A stretch of DNA of 64,000 nucleotides from Anadara kagoshimensis (GCA_021292105.1 JACFYK010000023.1:372001-436000), one strand, 5' to 3'; numbered from the stretch's first letter, positions 1-11,015 are shown. Made by a program: numbers and translations. The notes: generated by a model from the letters alone, not told the origin.

Positions 1-258
1 CAATACTGCGATGACGGCCAACAATACTGCGATGATGTTACTAAAAACTGGTTGCTTAAAAACACGTTACACAACCTTACAACCTTAAATAATGTTTAAA
101 TAAGTGAAACACATTGGGGCCAATAACTTTAGACTATAAACATTTTAAGCATGTGCATAGATACTATTAAAGGATTTTAAGCAATACCACATGATTCAAA
201 GTCAGCAATCCATAAAATAATGCAAACAAATTCAAATTTTGTTTTCAATTATTTTCAG

Positions 259-1158
259 TGAAGAGACTTAAATTGAAAAAGCACGCAAATACAAAGGAAA
301 ATAACCACAGACCAAGAACAAAACAAAGCGTGACCCTTCCATACTCAAATAAGAGAACAAGATACAACTGTCCAATTTGCCTGTTAACTATTATTTATCT
401 ACCAAGGCATTTAAAGCAAGCTCATGACTACTCAGATGAAAAAGCTATAACCTATACAAAACAAAATAAATACAAATTAACAAACAACCAAAGCAACCGC
501 AACGTCAGTGTCCGATACAAAACTCCTTCTACTGTTCAAAATCTTGGACAACATCTTTGTTCTGTAGATGGCATTGGCTACTCCCATAGAAAGGAACTTA
601 TTGAATTGGACATCAGGGAATCAGACGAATGTGAAGGTGAAATGAAAGTTGATGTTTCCCTACTCCCTAAGAAAATATATGCTCCCTCTATCCATAAGAA
701 ACAACTAACAACACATGTTCCTTTTGGTTTATTACGTAATTTAATCATCTCGTCGGAAAATATGCAACAATCAACGTGTTCCAACCGATAGCACATCTAA
801 GTTCATCTACACAGTTAAACCCACAATCAACAACGTCTGTTCCAACCTATAGCACAAGCCAGAGTTCAGCCACACAGTTAAACCCACAATCAACAACGTC
901 TGTTCCAACCTATAGCACAAGCCAGAGTTCAGCCATACAGTTAAACTCACAATCAACAACGTCTGTTCCAACCTATAGCACAAGCCAGAGTTCAGCCACA
1001 CAGTTAAACTCACAATCAACAACGTCTGTTCTAACCGATAGCACAAGCCAGAGCTCAGCCACACAGTTAAACCCACAATCAACAACGTCTGTTCCAACCT
1101 ATAGCACAATGCAGCTAAACTACACAGTTAGACCCGAAATATGTCTACTATAATCAAC
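259..1158 (+). pseudogene. Zinc-finger exon with Ser/Thr-rich repeat tail, frame-disrupted
   Basis: An exon-like block follows a TTTTCAG acceptor (AG at 257-258) and ends at a strong GTAAGT donor at 1159. The open frame from 258 is Lys/Arg-rich and holds one zinc-finger-like motif with Cys38, Cys41, His51 and His56 (C-X2-C-X9-H-X4-H, core YNCPIC...LPRHLKQAH). A stop at 789-791 closes this frame just as a 63-bp repeat begins; a second frame (776-1153) reads that repeat as a 21-residue Ser/Thr/Gln-rich unit. The first repeat copy is 61 bp and the junction before it is also shortened, so two indels separate the frames. From memory, similar fingers precede tyrosine-recombinase-like proteins in mollusc genomes, and such an exon lies downstream at 8695-9851, so this could be the N-terminus of the same decayed gene. 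That link is inference. Confidence 0.45.
778..1118 (+). repeat. 63-bp minisatellite, about 5.5 copies
   Basis: Copies start at 778, 839, 902, 965, 1028 and 1091. The spacing is 61 then 63 bp, and the last copy is partial. The core begins GTTCCAACCTATAGCACA. The period is a multiple of three, so one frame encodes a 21-residue unit starting VPTYSTSQSS. Confidence 0.9.
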
Positions 1159-1160
1159 GT

Positions 1161-1489
1161 AAGTATACTTTTTGTTTCTCTTGTTTGTTTTTTCTAATCG
1201 TTAATCTGAAAACTTGATGCGATCCTCTTAAATGAAGCTTTTTTTCCATTGTACCACAATGTGAATTGAGGTGCAAAACATCAGATAAGTTGATGTTTTG
1301 TTTTGTCAGTTTAAGTTATAATTATATGGTTATACTCATATTGATTAGTGTGTTTGTTTTTGATTTATACTAAAGAAAATTGTAGGTAAATTACGTTACT
1401 ATAATAAGTTAAATTTGAATCCAAAGTTGTGATAATCTGATTAACAATTTCATTTACCATCTGTAAAATTAACAACTTTGTATAGGAAT
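1161..1489. other. Intron-like AT-rich stretch
   Basis: No coding signal is visible. Near 1342-1362 there is a short match to the dispersed 3' tail found at the end of the Penelope-like copies (GATTAGTGTGTTTGTTTTT). Confidence 0.4.
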
Positions 1490-1910
1490 CACTGTGTATA
1501 GATGGATCCGGAAATAGAATACTTTCGAAGCGAGGAGCTAATCAGGTCAGCGCTCTTGAGGTAAATTTAAACACGTCTGGTGATGTTATGGAATTATTTT
1601 ATATACTAATTCAAGTGTGAGCTTGGTTATGAAACCTATTAGAATCTATTTCATGAGAAATGAAGTTGAAACCGAGTCGCGAGAGAAAGTAATTCAACAA
1701 AAATGTCCATTTTAGTACCTCCGAAAATCATCACTTCCAACTTCTGTTGTCATTAACACACGTAATGTTGGATTTTAGACGGATGTTGCTATGTGTACAT
1801 TAACATCATGTCGAAATACACATTCTGTGCAAAAATTAACACTTGGCGAAGCTTATTTATCGAGATATTTACTTGTAAACAAATTCTCCGGTGTACCGCG
1901 TTTAGACGTA
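1490..1910 (+). repeat. Inverted repeat 1, left arm (421 bp)
   Basis: This arm is the reverse complement of 5327-5747 with scattered mismatches and the same length. It includes a 59-nt exon-like segment (1502-1560) and the intron-like sequence after it. Beyond 1910 the two arms diverge immediately. The arms enclose about 3.4 kb holding the zinc-finger pseudogene, a dispersed element and a CACTA-type MITE. Confidence 0.85.
1502..1560 (+). other. Candidate short exon in left inverted-repeat arm
   Basis: An ATG-initiated 59-nt stretch (MDPEIEYFRSEEL...) is followed by a GTAAAT donor-like site at 1561. Another frame is open throughout (GSGNRILSKRG...ALE) and would make this an internal exon after the TATAG at 1496-1500. 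The opposite arm keeps the same segment with a perfect GTAAGT donor. Neither open frame joins in phase to the exon candidates at 7663 or 5186, so its parent gene is unknown. Confidence 0.3.
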
Positions 1911-2156
1911 GTGCTGTACGGCAATTAGTGAAATGCAATGAAATAGCTGTACGGCGGATAGTGAAAAAACAAAAACTTTACGGTCTTAAATCAATAAAAC
2001 CGTGTTGGTATAACCATTGTTTAGCCTTCTGACTTGACAGATAATTAATTTTTAATGGTTACAAAATCATTTAAATTTCAGGTTTGCTCATTTAAGTCAA
2101 CTATAGAAAAATCATAACCTCAATCTAAGATACCATGATTTAACAGCAAATAAAAA

Positions 2157-4097
2157 ACAAGCAGCCCATGGGCCTTAACGCTCACCTTAGGATAGGTCAC
2201 ATATCACACAATACAAGTTCAATGATCAACTAGACTTAGTAAATGCTGTCGTATTCCTAATGGCCTTTTATAAAGTCATTTGGTGCAGAAATAGTCAGTT
2301 CAAATATAGGTCTGGGGTGCACTTTTATGTAAGTTGTGAGTTCACTATAACATGGTAATCAAGAATATAATTATATGGCTTATCGGTAATTATTTCAACG
2401 CTATATGAAAAAAGTCAGTGGATCAAAAAATGTTTGAGCTTAAAATGGGTCCAGATTATAGTTTCATGCAAGGTGTAAATTCACTTTAACAATATATGGT
2501 TTATCGGCGAATATGTCAAGACTATGGGAGAATTTGATTGGGTGTAAAAAATGGTCTGGTCCAACATGGGTCCGGGGTTCACTGTTATGTAATGATTGAT
2601 CAAGAATATATATGGGATATAGGCAATAATGTAGGAATTATTGATTGGGTTCAAAAATGGTCTGTTCCAAAATTTTGTCATATATGGGTTACATGTTTCA
2701 TGCCGATTAAGAATATAATATACAGTCCAACCTGTCTTAAAGGCCACCTGCTAAAAAGGCAGGAAGAATTTTATCCCAATTGTTCTTTATTCATATTATT
2801 TGAACCTGTATATAAAGCCCACCTGCCCATAAAGGCCACTTTTATCAATTCCCTTGGATGGCCTTTATAGACAGGTTTGACTTTATAGATTATAAGTATT
2901 TATATGAAGCATATAGTAGCAATTGATTAGCTCCAATAAATGGTCCGGGGTCTACATTTATGTGATATACTAGTATGAGTTTATTATAACACGGGGCAAT
3001 TTTTTTAGTAATGTAGGTTATAGGTAATATCGATTGGGTCCAAAAAAAGCCCGGTCCAAAATATGTTCTGTATCCAAAATTTTATCGTATATTGACATCG
3101 TGTTTCATGCCGATCAAGAATATATATAGATTGTAAATGATTGTCATTATGATAAAAATGTATTTTTTGGGTCCAAAATGGTCCAGACCTGAATTGGTGA
3201 AATGTTTAATATCGTATCATGATGGATTGGCCATGTCACAAAGTTCAAGAATATATATAGTTTATGGGCAGTAATCTTAACGCACAAGTTTTAATAAAGG
3301 TTAAAAATTTGATAAAATCACCCAATCATGATCACCTCTCGAAAACTATTACCATGACAACACGGAGAACATCAAAATTTACAGCAGTTAGATCTTAAAT
3401 GCATGGATATTTGCAATAGTATATTATATAACTGTTATTGTTACAGCACTAGACGACCGTTTCGGAATACAATCCCTCATCGGTAAAGCTTGGGTCAAAA
3501 TTATAAAACTGAAATAATTAATGAAAAATTAAAATTAACTGTCCTAAGAATGCTACAACTAAAATATCTCAGGTGTAGACACCTGAACTGGTGAAAAAAA
3601 AGTTAAAACGTACCAAAAAACTAGACAATTATGTTCTTTGGTTGACTTTCGCCTTTATATCAAAATGATGATTATACAAATACATACAATATTCTCATAT
3701 ACATGCAAATACAAAAAGTTAAGTTATCTAGATATATTGACAATTGACAAGTTCCCTCCTAAAATACCTCACTAAATCCCAATTTTAGATCCTACAGCTT
3801 TATTTGCGAAAATCCAAAACTAGATGTCCTTAGTATGTTATATTTGATGAGTCTAAACTACATCTACTGTATCTTCAGAGGAGAACATTTTATTTCACTA
3901 TTTCCACAATAGGACAAACTAATACATTTGTGCTAATCTCAAAGTTCTCCATATAGACATGGTAACTAAAATATCACCAAATGGCCGAGTAGATTTTGAG
4001 AAGATTAAAATGTAAGTTTACGCACGGCGAACGACAGACAAGAAGTGATCACAATAGCGCATCTGGGCTTTGAGCTCAGGTGAGCTAAAAATCAGAA
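2157..4097 (+). mobile_element. Dispersed non-autonomous element, copy 1
   Basis: The left end carries GCCCATGGGCCTTAACGCTCACC and the right end CTCAGGTGAGCTAAAAA. The same ends bound 29608-31455 and, inverted, 25205-26385. The interior holds degenerate units rich in GGTCCAAAA and CAAGAATATAT (about 2280-3290), a segment matching the start of copy 29608 (3330-3430), a MITE (2723-2883) and a 60-bp segment shared with 13665. There is no coding capacity. A palindromic right end followed by CTAA would fit a Helitron-like element, but I cannot confirm this. Confidence 0.6.
2723..2883. mobile_element. Short MITE, terminal ACAGTC(A)AACCTGT
   Basis: About 160 bp with inverted ends ACAGTCCAACCTGT and ACAGGTTTGACT, and internal copies of AAGGCCACCTGC in both orientations. 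A second copy of this family is at 59077-59257. Confidence 0.65.
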
Positions 4098-4232
4098 TTT
4101 ACCTAATTCTGTACATGAATAGAACTAGATAAAAAAAATGAACAGTTAATACTTAAACAAAGCCTTTGAGTTATGATGACCTTTTGTGTGCAATATCCAT
4201 ATGTGCTTTCAGGCTAGACCGCCATTCCGCAT

Positions 4233-5186
4233 TCACCTGTACCTAGGTGGTTGGTGCTTTCCTCTCATATAATACTTTAGGCTGTATTGAAAAGGAAAGG
4301 TAGACTAGCATACTTCACATTTATACGTGGGGGTGCTGGGTTCACCGTTTTCCTTACAAATCACCATGTGTCGTTTCAACGACCCCTGTGAAAGGAACTC
4401 ATTCTTGCAATGTTTGCACCTATCAGAGGTGACCTTAGTATAACTTGACCAGTCACTAGAAGGGGGGTTTACCGGAATAATTGCGAAAATCCGGAATAAA
4501 CCAAATAAATCCGGAATAATCAGGCAAAATCTGGAATAATTGACTATTTTTCCGTAATCTAAAAATTCTTTCTAAAAAAGAATAATTTTAAAAAAAATTA
4601 CCGTGATAATTGGACATTTGCCGGAATAATTAGATTTTTACCGGAATAATCAGACGAGTTACCGAAATAAACGGACACTTACCGCAATTTTTAGAATCCG
4701 TAAAATTTACCGTAAAAATATTCTAATTATTCCGAATTTTGTCTGATTATTTCGGATTTGGTATAAAAATTCCGGATTTTTGCAAAGAATACGGAAAGTG
4801 TCTAACTATTCCGGTAAAACCCCCTTCTAGTGAGTGATACCTATAGGCAACTGCTTGATTAAACCCTCTTTCACACAGACTACACTGGTACTTGAATGTG
4901 CGATCATGTTTATTTTTTATGTGTAGATTTAGACCATAACGGGGTTTAAACTGTTTACCACGATTGTCACACATGTGAGATGGTGATTTTTCTTTATTTT
5001 CATTTGATGGTTTAACTGGTGTGCTTGTATTAGGCTTTTTAGTTTTGTGGGTTTTTGTGTGTTTTGTGTAGTTGCTTGAATCTAGCGTAGAATATACGCA
5101 GATGTCGCAGTGATATCTTTTCCTGAACTGCTCGCCACGGTTTCTTCTATGCCCGATAAATCTAATGAAATATCTAGGAGATCCAG
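4233..5186 (-). pseudogene. Multi-finger C2H2 zinc-finger exon, interrupted by a MITE
   Basis: On the minus strand, a TTTAG acceptor (5187-5189) opens an exon reading GSPRYFIRFIGHRR. It then has a regular finger (YHCDIC...YTKHTKTH, C-X2-C-X12-H-X3-H), a linker rich in Lys/Ser/Thr, a second finger whose second Cys is Arg (MCDNRGKQF...LHIKNKH), and a third (YQCSLCERGF...YRYH) cut by a 379-bp element at 4454-4832. Past the insert the same frame resumes with a C-X2-C-X12-H-X4-C finger (RCKHCKNEF...KRHMVIC) and the start of a fifth (YKCEVC), which meets TAG at 4307-4305; a following TGA lies at 4235-4233. Removing the insert plus one 3-bp duplication joins the two halves in frame. C2H2 arrays usually bind nucleic acid; this copy is broken by insertion, lost ligands and stops. 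Confidence 0.8.
4454..4832. mobile_element. CACTA-type MITE inside the zinc-finger exon
   Basis: The terminal inverted repeats begin CACTAGAAGGGGG and continue GTTTTACCGGAATA, and the interior repeats CCGGAATAA-like words in both orientations. It is flanked by AGT on both sides (4451-4453 and 4833-4835). A CACTA start with a 3-bp duplication is the hallmark of CACTA/EnSpm elements. There is no transposase. Confidence 0.8.
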
Positions 5187-5326
5187 CTAAATTGCAAAAT
5201 ATAAAAAATTAACATTTTAAACGTTTTATCGTTTAAATAGCAATTCTTGTTGCACAGAGAAATCGCTTTATACATCCAATTGTCGTACATGGACTCAGCA
5301 AGTAGCCGTACAACACTTTCTCACAT

Positions 5327-5747
5327 TACGTCTAAACGCGGTACACCGGAGAATTTGTTTACATTTAAATATCTCGATAAATAAGCTTCGCCAAGTGTTA
5401 ATTTTTGCACAGAATGTGTATTTCGACATGATGTTAATGTACGCATAGCAACATCCGTCTAAAATCCAACATTACGTGTGTTAATGACAACAGAAGTCGG
5501 AAGTGATGATTTTCGGAGGTACTAAAATGGACATTTTTGTTGAATTACTTTCTCTCGCGACTCGGTTTCACCTTTATTTCTCATGAAACAGATTGTAATA
5601 GGTTTCATAACCAAGCTCACACTTGAATTAGTATATAAAATAATTCCATAACATCGCCAGACGTTTTTAAACTTACCTCAAGAGCGCTGACCTGATTAGC
5701 TCCTCGCTTCGAAAGTATTCTATTTCCGGATCCATCTATACACAGTG
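5327..5747 (-). repeat. Inverted repeat 1, right arm (421 bp)
   Basis: This is the reverse complement of 1490-1910. On the minus strand it holds the 59-nt exon-like segment 5735-5677 followed by a consensus GTAAGT donor (5676-5671), upstream of the zinc-finger exon that starts at 5186. The donor here matches consensus better than that of the left arm. Confidence 0.85.
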
Positions 5748-5938
5748 GGAATGTATGTTATTATATCTAATCATTTACAACGTATTTTTGAAACGAACTC
5801 AACATAATTAAGTTACAGTAAAAGTAACTCTTTTTTCATTTATTTTATATTCGTAATCTTATTTCTAAAATTAATAAGAAATAACTGAATTTAGTTTTTC
5901 AAATACTAATAGTGTTTTGATAAATAATAAAATAATTA

Positions 5939-7201
5939 AGGCGCCCAAACAAAATTTGGCGACTTATTGTTTTTGCACCGTTTCTTATTATTATTCTTCC
6001 GGCCATGAACTTGTCCAACCAATTTCTCGAAGACCGTTGGTCCAATCTTAACCAAACTTCACATGAAGGTTGATCGATAATTGATTGATAGGTTGAAGGT
6101 TAATAATGATCAATTTTGCCATCTATACTTTATTTTGTACTATAAAACCATATATATTCATGATCAGTATCTCAAGATGCACAAGTCTATATCAGTAGAT
6201 TTTCCCTGCGGTATCAGGGAGGGGTGGGGATGGGCGGGGCAGTGTGCTAACTTTTAAACGATCGAGATCCCCACCCATAAACTATATATTTTCTGGTTAT
6301 ACATAAAAAGTTGAATAGAGTGATACTAAAGAAAATCCCATGGGGTCATTCATGATGGAGGGTGGGGACGGGCGGGGCTTGGTTCTAACTTTTAAATGGT
6401 TGATATCCCACCCTGAAACTATATATTTTTCGGTTCTGTTTTAAAAGTTGAATAGAGTGATACTGAAGAAATGCCCATGGCGTTTTCCAGAAGAGGGCAG
6501 GGACAGGCGGGGCTGGGTACTAACTTTTGATCATTTGAGATCCCCACCCTTAACATATATATTTTCTTATTCTTTATGGAAAGTTGAATAGATTGATACT
6601 AAAGTAAACCCATATGGACATTCCAATAGGAGGATGGGGACAGGTACTAACTTTGAGATCCCCACCCTCAAACTACATGCTATCATTTTGTTTAAGAATT
6701 AAAACAATAAGCATTAATTTTCATTGTCAAGGATACTTAAGTAATCACTGATCCATGTCTAAAAGCTTTTAAGCTAAATCTATTTACAAGCAACACTAAT
6801 GGTCATGTGTCCCTGGGGCATGATTTATTATTCAATTCGATAGAGTAGCTGCATTTAGTTATCAGTATGACATTATATGGGTAAATGCCTGGATTAATTT
6901 TATATCAACACATCATTAGCTCATCAAAACAATGGTTTGTGATATTGGGTGTAGGCGATGTCAATCAACTTTGCCTATTGTTTGAATTTCAACCAATTGG
7001 ATTCATGTACTACTTCTCTATATAAAATTACATCTTAAAATGAAAAAAATATTACAAGTTTAAAATTTCTCAACAGTTTTTCTATTGTGTGTAGAACTTA
7101 TTTAAAGGTTTAAAATTTTCAGCCATTGCCATGGAAATGGAAAAAGCAACAAAAGTACAAGTTCTAAATACAGGGTTTGATTTTTATTCGTTTGGGCGCC
7201 T
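5939..7201. mobile_element. Non-autonomous TIR transposon, 1.26 kb
   Basis: It is bounded by the perfect 12-bp inverted repeat AGGCGCCCAAAC / GTTTGGGCGCCT and flanked by TA on both sides (5937-5938, 7202-7203), which suits a Tc1/mariner-type duplication. The interior is non-coding and contains a tandem array at 6222-6680. Confidence 0.75.
6222..6680. repeat. Tandem units of about 136 bp, four copies
   Basis: The core GGGGACGGGCGGGGC recurs ending at 6240, 6378 and 6513, with a fourth, shortened copy near 6635. Each is followed by CTAACTTTTAA, GATCCCCACCC and AGTTGAATAGA words. It lies wholly within the TIR element. Confidence 0.8.
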
Positions 7202-7662
7202 TATTTGTAATGATGCATCCATCATTACATTAGTACTCGTTAATAATTATATTTAACCGAAAAATTATGATACATACAATGATTTATATCTAGATTTCAA
7301 AACAAGGTGAATTTATTTATACTTGTCTTAATTAAAAACGTCTACATAATGTTTTGATAAAAAATCAGAATGTACATATACATTAGAAATATGAAGAATT
7401 ATTTATTCCCTTAAATCGTTTGTTTTTCGTACATTTAAGTTTGCCATGCGGAGATTTTAATTAAATATACAGGCTTACAATTTAGATTATGAAAGTTGAG
7501 ATTAACTTAATTCAAATGTAAAATAAAATGAATTTAATCTGATGGTTAGTTTGACGGACGAGATGCATTTCTAAAGAGGACTGAAGTTAAACAAAAAATG
7601 TATTGATTTTAAAAAGAAATATTTTTCCTTATTTTATGATTATATTACGTTTTATCTTCAAG

Positions 7663-7966
7663 ACCCAGACATAAAGTTCTTTGATTACTTAATAAGTGCT
7701 GATAGAGGAAAGGATGCAACTAGAGCAGACCAAACGTGTAAAAAAGTACTTTCCATATGGTTATCAATAGATCCCAACATGTATCCTCATAATATACTCG
7801 GGGACCAAAAATCATAATTATGCGCATTAAGAGAATTCTATAACATTGTAAGATACGATGACAGAGAGGGCAGGGAGAAAGTTGGAAAGCTGCTTTTCCA
7901 GACGTCAAGATGGATGACTACAATTAACGCAAGGTTACAAATTAGAACTATAAGTTCTGGAATCTG
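7663..7966 (+). pseudogene. Upstream exon of a tyrosine-recombinase-like gene (decayed)
   Basis: An acceptor-like TTCAAG ends at 7662 and a GTAAGT donor starts at 7967. One frame reads DPDIKFFDYLISADRG and continues through ATRADQTCKKVLSIWLSIDP before stopping near 7818. Another frame then reads REFYNIVRYDDREGR and on to the donor, so at least one frameshift is present. The FxxYLxSxDxG pattern is what I recall upstream of the catalytic domain in Crypton-like tyrosine recombinase proteins of molluscs. The catalytic exon follows at 8695-9851. Confidence 0.45.
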
Positions 7967-7983
7967 GTAAGTAAAGCAGAAAA

Positions 7984-8020
7984 TTTTTGGACATGGATTA
8001 GTATGTTTGTTTTTGATTAA
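7984..8020 (+). repeat. Solo copy of the Penelope-like 3' tail
   Basis: GGACATGGATTAGTATGTTT and its T-rich extension match the very end of the RT-bearing copies at 10204, 13575 and 33280. No RT sequence lies upstream here. Confidence 0.6.
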
Positions 8021-8540
8021 ATTAGTCGATAGTTTTTATGGTTAAATGTTAAAAGTGAAAACGAAAGCTGTGGCTTAAATAAATATAATTGAAAAGTGAC
8101 ATACACAAAATAAAGCACAACAAAAATATTAGAAATAAAAAGAGAATAATACAAGTTTACAAGTTAACACATGTGCAACTAATTACACAACTCCCTACTT
8201 TGCACGCGCACTGGTCATATTAAAAATGGGGGTTTTATGATGTGGTTTAAGTACTTTTGTTAGGTGCTTAATAATAAAATAAACAATCAACAAAGTATCC
8301 AGCTGAAATTCTTACAGAATTACGTTTGCTGAAAAGCAGATGAAACAATAACCTGGCTGGTGAATTTCCAGAATTAAGGTAGGGTTGGTTGTTTCGGAAA
8401 GAAAAGCTGCTGTTGTTGGCTAGTCAAATCCGTAACGTATGAATATTAAGCCGAATATTTATGTAATGACTAATTTTTTAAAATTTAATAAGATTTAAGT
8501 TACAAAAATAAAAATTATTAAAAATTGATTTGTCAAAAAC

Positions 8541-8640
8541 TTAACCTTGATATGCCAAGTAAACAGATAAGTGGCTGCAACCAATATATTTAACCTTGAT
8601 ATGCCAAGTAAACAGATAAGTGGCTGCAACCAATATATTT
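8541..8640. repeat. 49-bp perfect tandem duplication
   Basis: The segment beginning TTAACCTTGATATGCCAAG is present twice in a row with no visible difference. Confidence 0.9.
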
Positions 8641-8694
8641 AAAAGGTTACAAGTTTTGAGTTTTAATACCTATGGTGTTTTTTTTTTTTTTTCA

Positions 8695-9851
8695 GAGACA
8701 AAGTAAGACATTCAAGACATTAAATTTTTTTAATTCAGATTTTGTATACAGAGTCAAATCATATTTTGACAAGGCAGTTGTCACAAAAGGAACATTGTCA
8801 AGTATTACTTACTGCTTACGATTCTTATCCACAACGCTCAACTAGCGGGAACAATAGTTAACTTTACATTGCGGGCGCTGAAACATCATCGTGAGGTAGA
8901 GGGTGGAGCAATAGTGCACATTGTTTACCATAAGAGCACAAAACAGGATCCAGTAACTTTGTTTTTGAACCAAGAACTCTTCAAACAATTACAAATATAG
9001 GTTAACAAGGTCCGACCCTTTGTTCCAAATTTTAACGCTACATGCAATGAGGAAAACACGCCGGTATTTTTAACATACAGCATCAGAAACCAAACTCCTA
9101 CTCCTGTGAACGCAAGCAAATTAAACTCAGGAATACATGGAGTTTGGTGTGCATTAAAATTAGACACACAGAGAGCAATATCGGCTACAAAGATAAGGAA
9201 GGCAACCACCACGGATGTTCGAAGCGCTGATCCTGAGATTTGGGAAATTATAGCCATGCATATGACCCATAGTTCGTCGACAGCCGACAAATACTACTTT
9301 CTGAAAAACCGAATGGACAATGCAATTCATGTTTGTGATGTCATCAGGCAAGCAATGGCAAAGGTTTCCAAGACAACTGCTGTGCACTGCAACGGACACC
9401 ACGAGTAAACCTTCACTAAGTGTAACGTCAAATAAACCAAAACGTCCTCTAATAGATAGAGAATCGGATGTCTCGGCCACTGTAAATCCAGTTGAAACAC
9501 CAAATAAAACATTGATGCAGCCGATAGTTACACTTATTGGTGATTAACCAGACTGTTAGTTCAGTTGATACAACTGACGATGTACATTATGACACAATTT
9601 TGGCGCAAGAGATTCCCCAAAAAATCCAGAATTTAGTAGATTCTATTATGATAGTATAGTTATGCGCCGGGTTAAATATGGAGGAATATCCCATGACTCA
9701 AGTTTCTGTTTTGGATACCTTGAGCAAGACTAAGGAGGGAAGAAAAATTGTCACTATGTATGAAAAACATTTATGGATCTGCTGCAATAAAAAAATTTGT
9801 TAATAGAGTCAGGTCGGAGAAGAAGAAAATAAGGAAAATTAAGGAAATATA
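8695..9851 (+). pseudogene. Tyrosine-recombinase-like catalytic exon (Crypton-like), broken
   Basis: A long T tract and CAG (ending 8694) open this exon. From about 8797 one frame reads an integrase-fold-like stretch (LLTILIHNAQLAGTIVNFTL, then GGAIVHIVYHKSTKQDP). It is interrupted by a single TAG at 8998-9000 and resumes as VNKVRPFV. The C-terminal part (9106-9408) has the spacing of the family: TKIRKATTTDV, then HMTH, then ADKYY with the presumed nucleophile Tyr. Near 9380 the frame shifts; a Ser/Pro/Lys linker (TSNKPKRPL) follows, and after further breaks a basic tail (YGSAAIKKFVNRVRSEKKK) ends near 9851. Family members cut and rejoin DNA, or are domesticated relatives. This copy cannot encode a full protein as written. 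Confidence 0.6.
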
Positions 9852-10203
9852 AGATGGAAAGTAATATAGAAATATACAAGGAAAGATTCGAACCAGAAAA
9901 ATCTGGTTACAATATTTTCCAGACAAAATTATTGAACTCTTTTAAGATGTTTGATTTGATAAAACTTAACTTCATTAAAGAGAAATAATTGAAGTCTTTT
10001 TTTATTTACATGTTGAAATACTTTTTTAAATCGTAAGATTTAAAATTACTCCGTTTGATTTTAACTTTAAAGGAAAGAATTGTAGTGAATAATTTAAAAG
10101 AGAACTTTTACACAATTCAAAAAAGTTTAACGATGATAGTAAATTTACACCTTTGTACGCACTATTTTGTATTGGTCAAGTAACCATCAGTTAAAACCTA
10201 TTA
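9852..10203. other. AT-rich spacer
   Basis: I see no gene, repeat or splice-paired exon in this stretch. Confidence 0.4.
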
Positions 10204-11015
10204 TTATTGGGAGTTTTTGATAAATAATATAGTTGTGTTTAGTAATATAGTTTTTCAACAAACAATCGGTATACCAATGGGTACAAACTGTGCACCATTG
10301 CTTGCTGATTTGTTTATTCTTAAAAACCTGGTTGAATCTGGAGAGAAGACTGTCGCCAAATCATTCAACTCAACATACAGATAATTAGATGACGTTATGG
10401 CTCTTAACAACCCTGAATTTAGAGACTATATAAATGCCATCTATCATAGTGAGCTTGAAATAAAAGACACGACTGATTCATATTTAGACTTATGACGCAC
10501 ACGAAAGGCTACATTTGAAACATGACAAACGTGATGACTTCAATTTTTCTATTGTCAACTTTCCTTTTTTATGCAGCAATATACCTGCTTATGGTGTATT
10601 TGTTTCCCAATTAATACGCTATACTAGAGCTTGTTCCTACTACGGGGACTTTGTACAGAAAAAGGCGGATTGCAAATAAATTGTTGACTCGGGGATATTG
10701 CAAGCCTAGGCTTATCAAGACTCTCAAAAAGTTTTATGGCCCTCATCACAGTATTGTTAATAAGTTTGATGTCTCTGTGTCCAGAATTGCCTTGGATATA
10801 TTTGATGTCTTATAGTTCCATCTTCCTTTCAACAATTTTGATTACACACGTGGTGGGTGTAGCTAGCTAAACAGGAGGTGCTTACCCTTCCGGAGCACCC
10901 GGTCTTACTTCCCTGGTAGAATTTCACGTGTCTAACCTAAGTTGTCAGTTCCAAACTTTTTACTTTACTTCTGGATTGTGATTCGGGCATGGATTAGTAT
11001 GTTTGTTTTTGATTG
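10204..11015 (+). mobile_element. Penelope-like retroelement fragment
   Basis: It reads the RT palm stretch IGIPMGTNCAPLLADLF. The YIDD position is R-stop-LDDV in the reading frame, so the aspartates remain but the upstream Tyr/Ile codons are a stop and a Leu. Then come LNNPEFRDYINAIY and a C-terminal segment resembling HSIVNKFDVSVSRIALDIFD. The untranslated end contains GTAGCTAGCTAAACAGGAGG and finishes with GGATTAGTATGTTTGTTTTT. Internal deletions and stops make it non-functional, and the N-terminal half of the RT is missing. Confidence 0.7.

Noticed and set aside
807-1109. 100-codon minus-strand ORF
   Set aside because: It is the antisense shadow of the 63-bp coding-phase repeat.
1502-9851. 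Joining the 59-nt exon to the tyrosine-recombinase exon at 7663
   Set aside because: Neither open frame of the short exon is in phase with the DPDIKFF frame, so I did not assign it to that gene.
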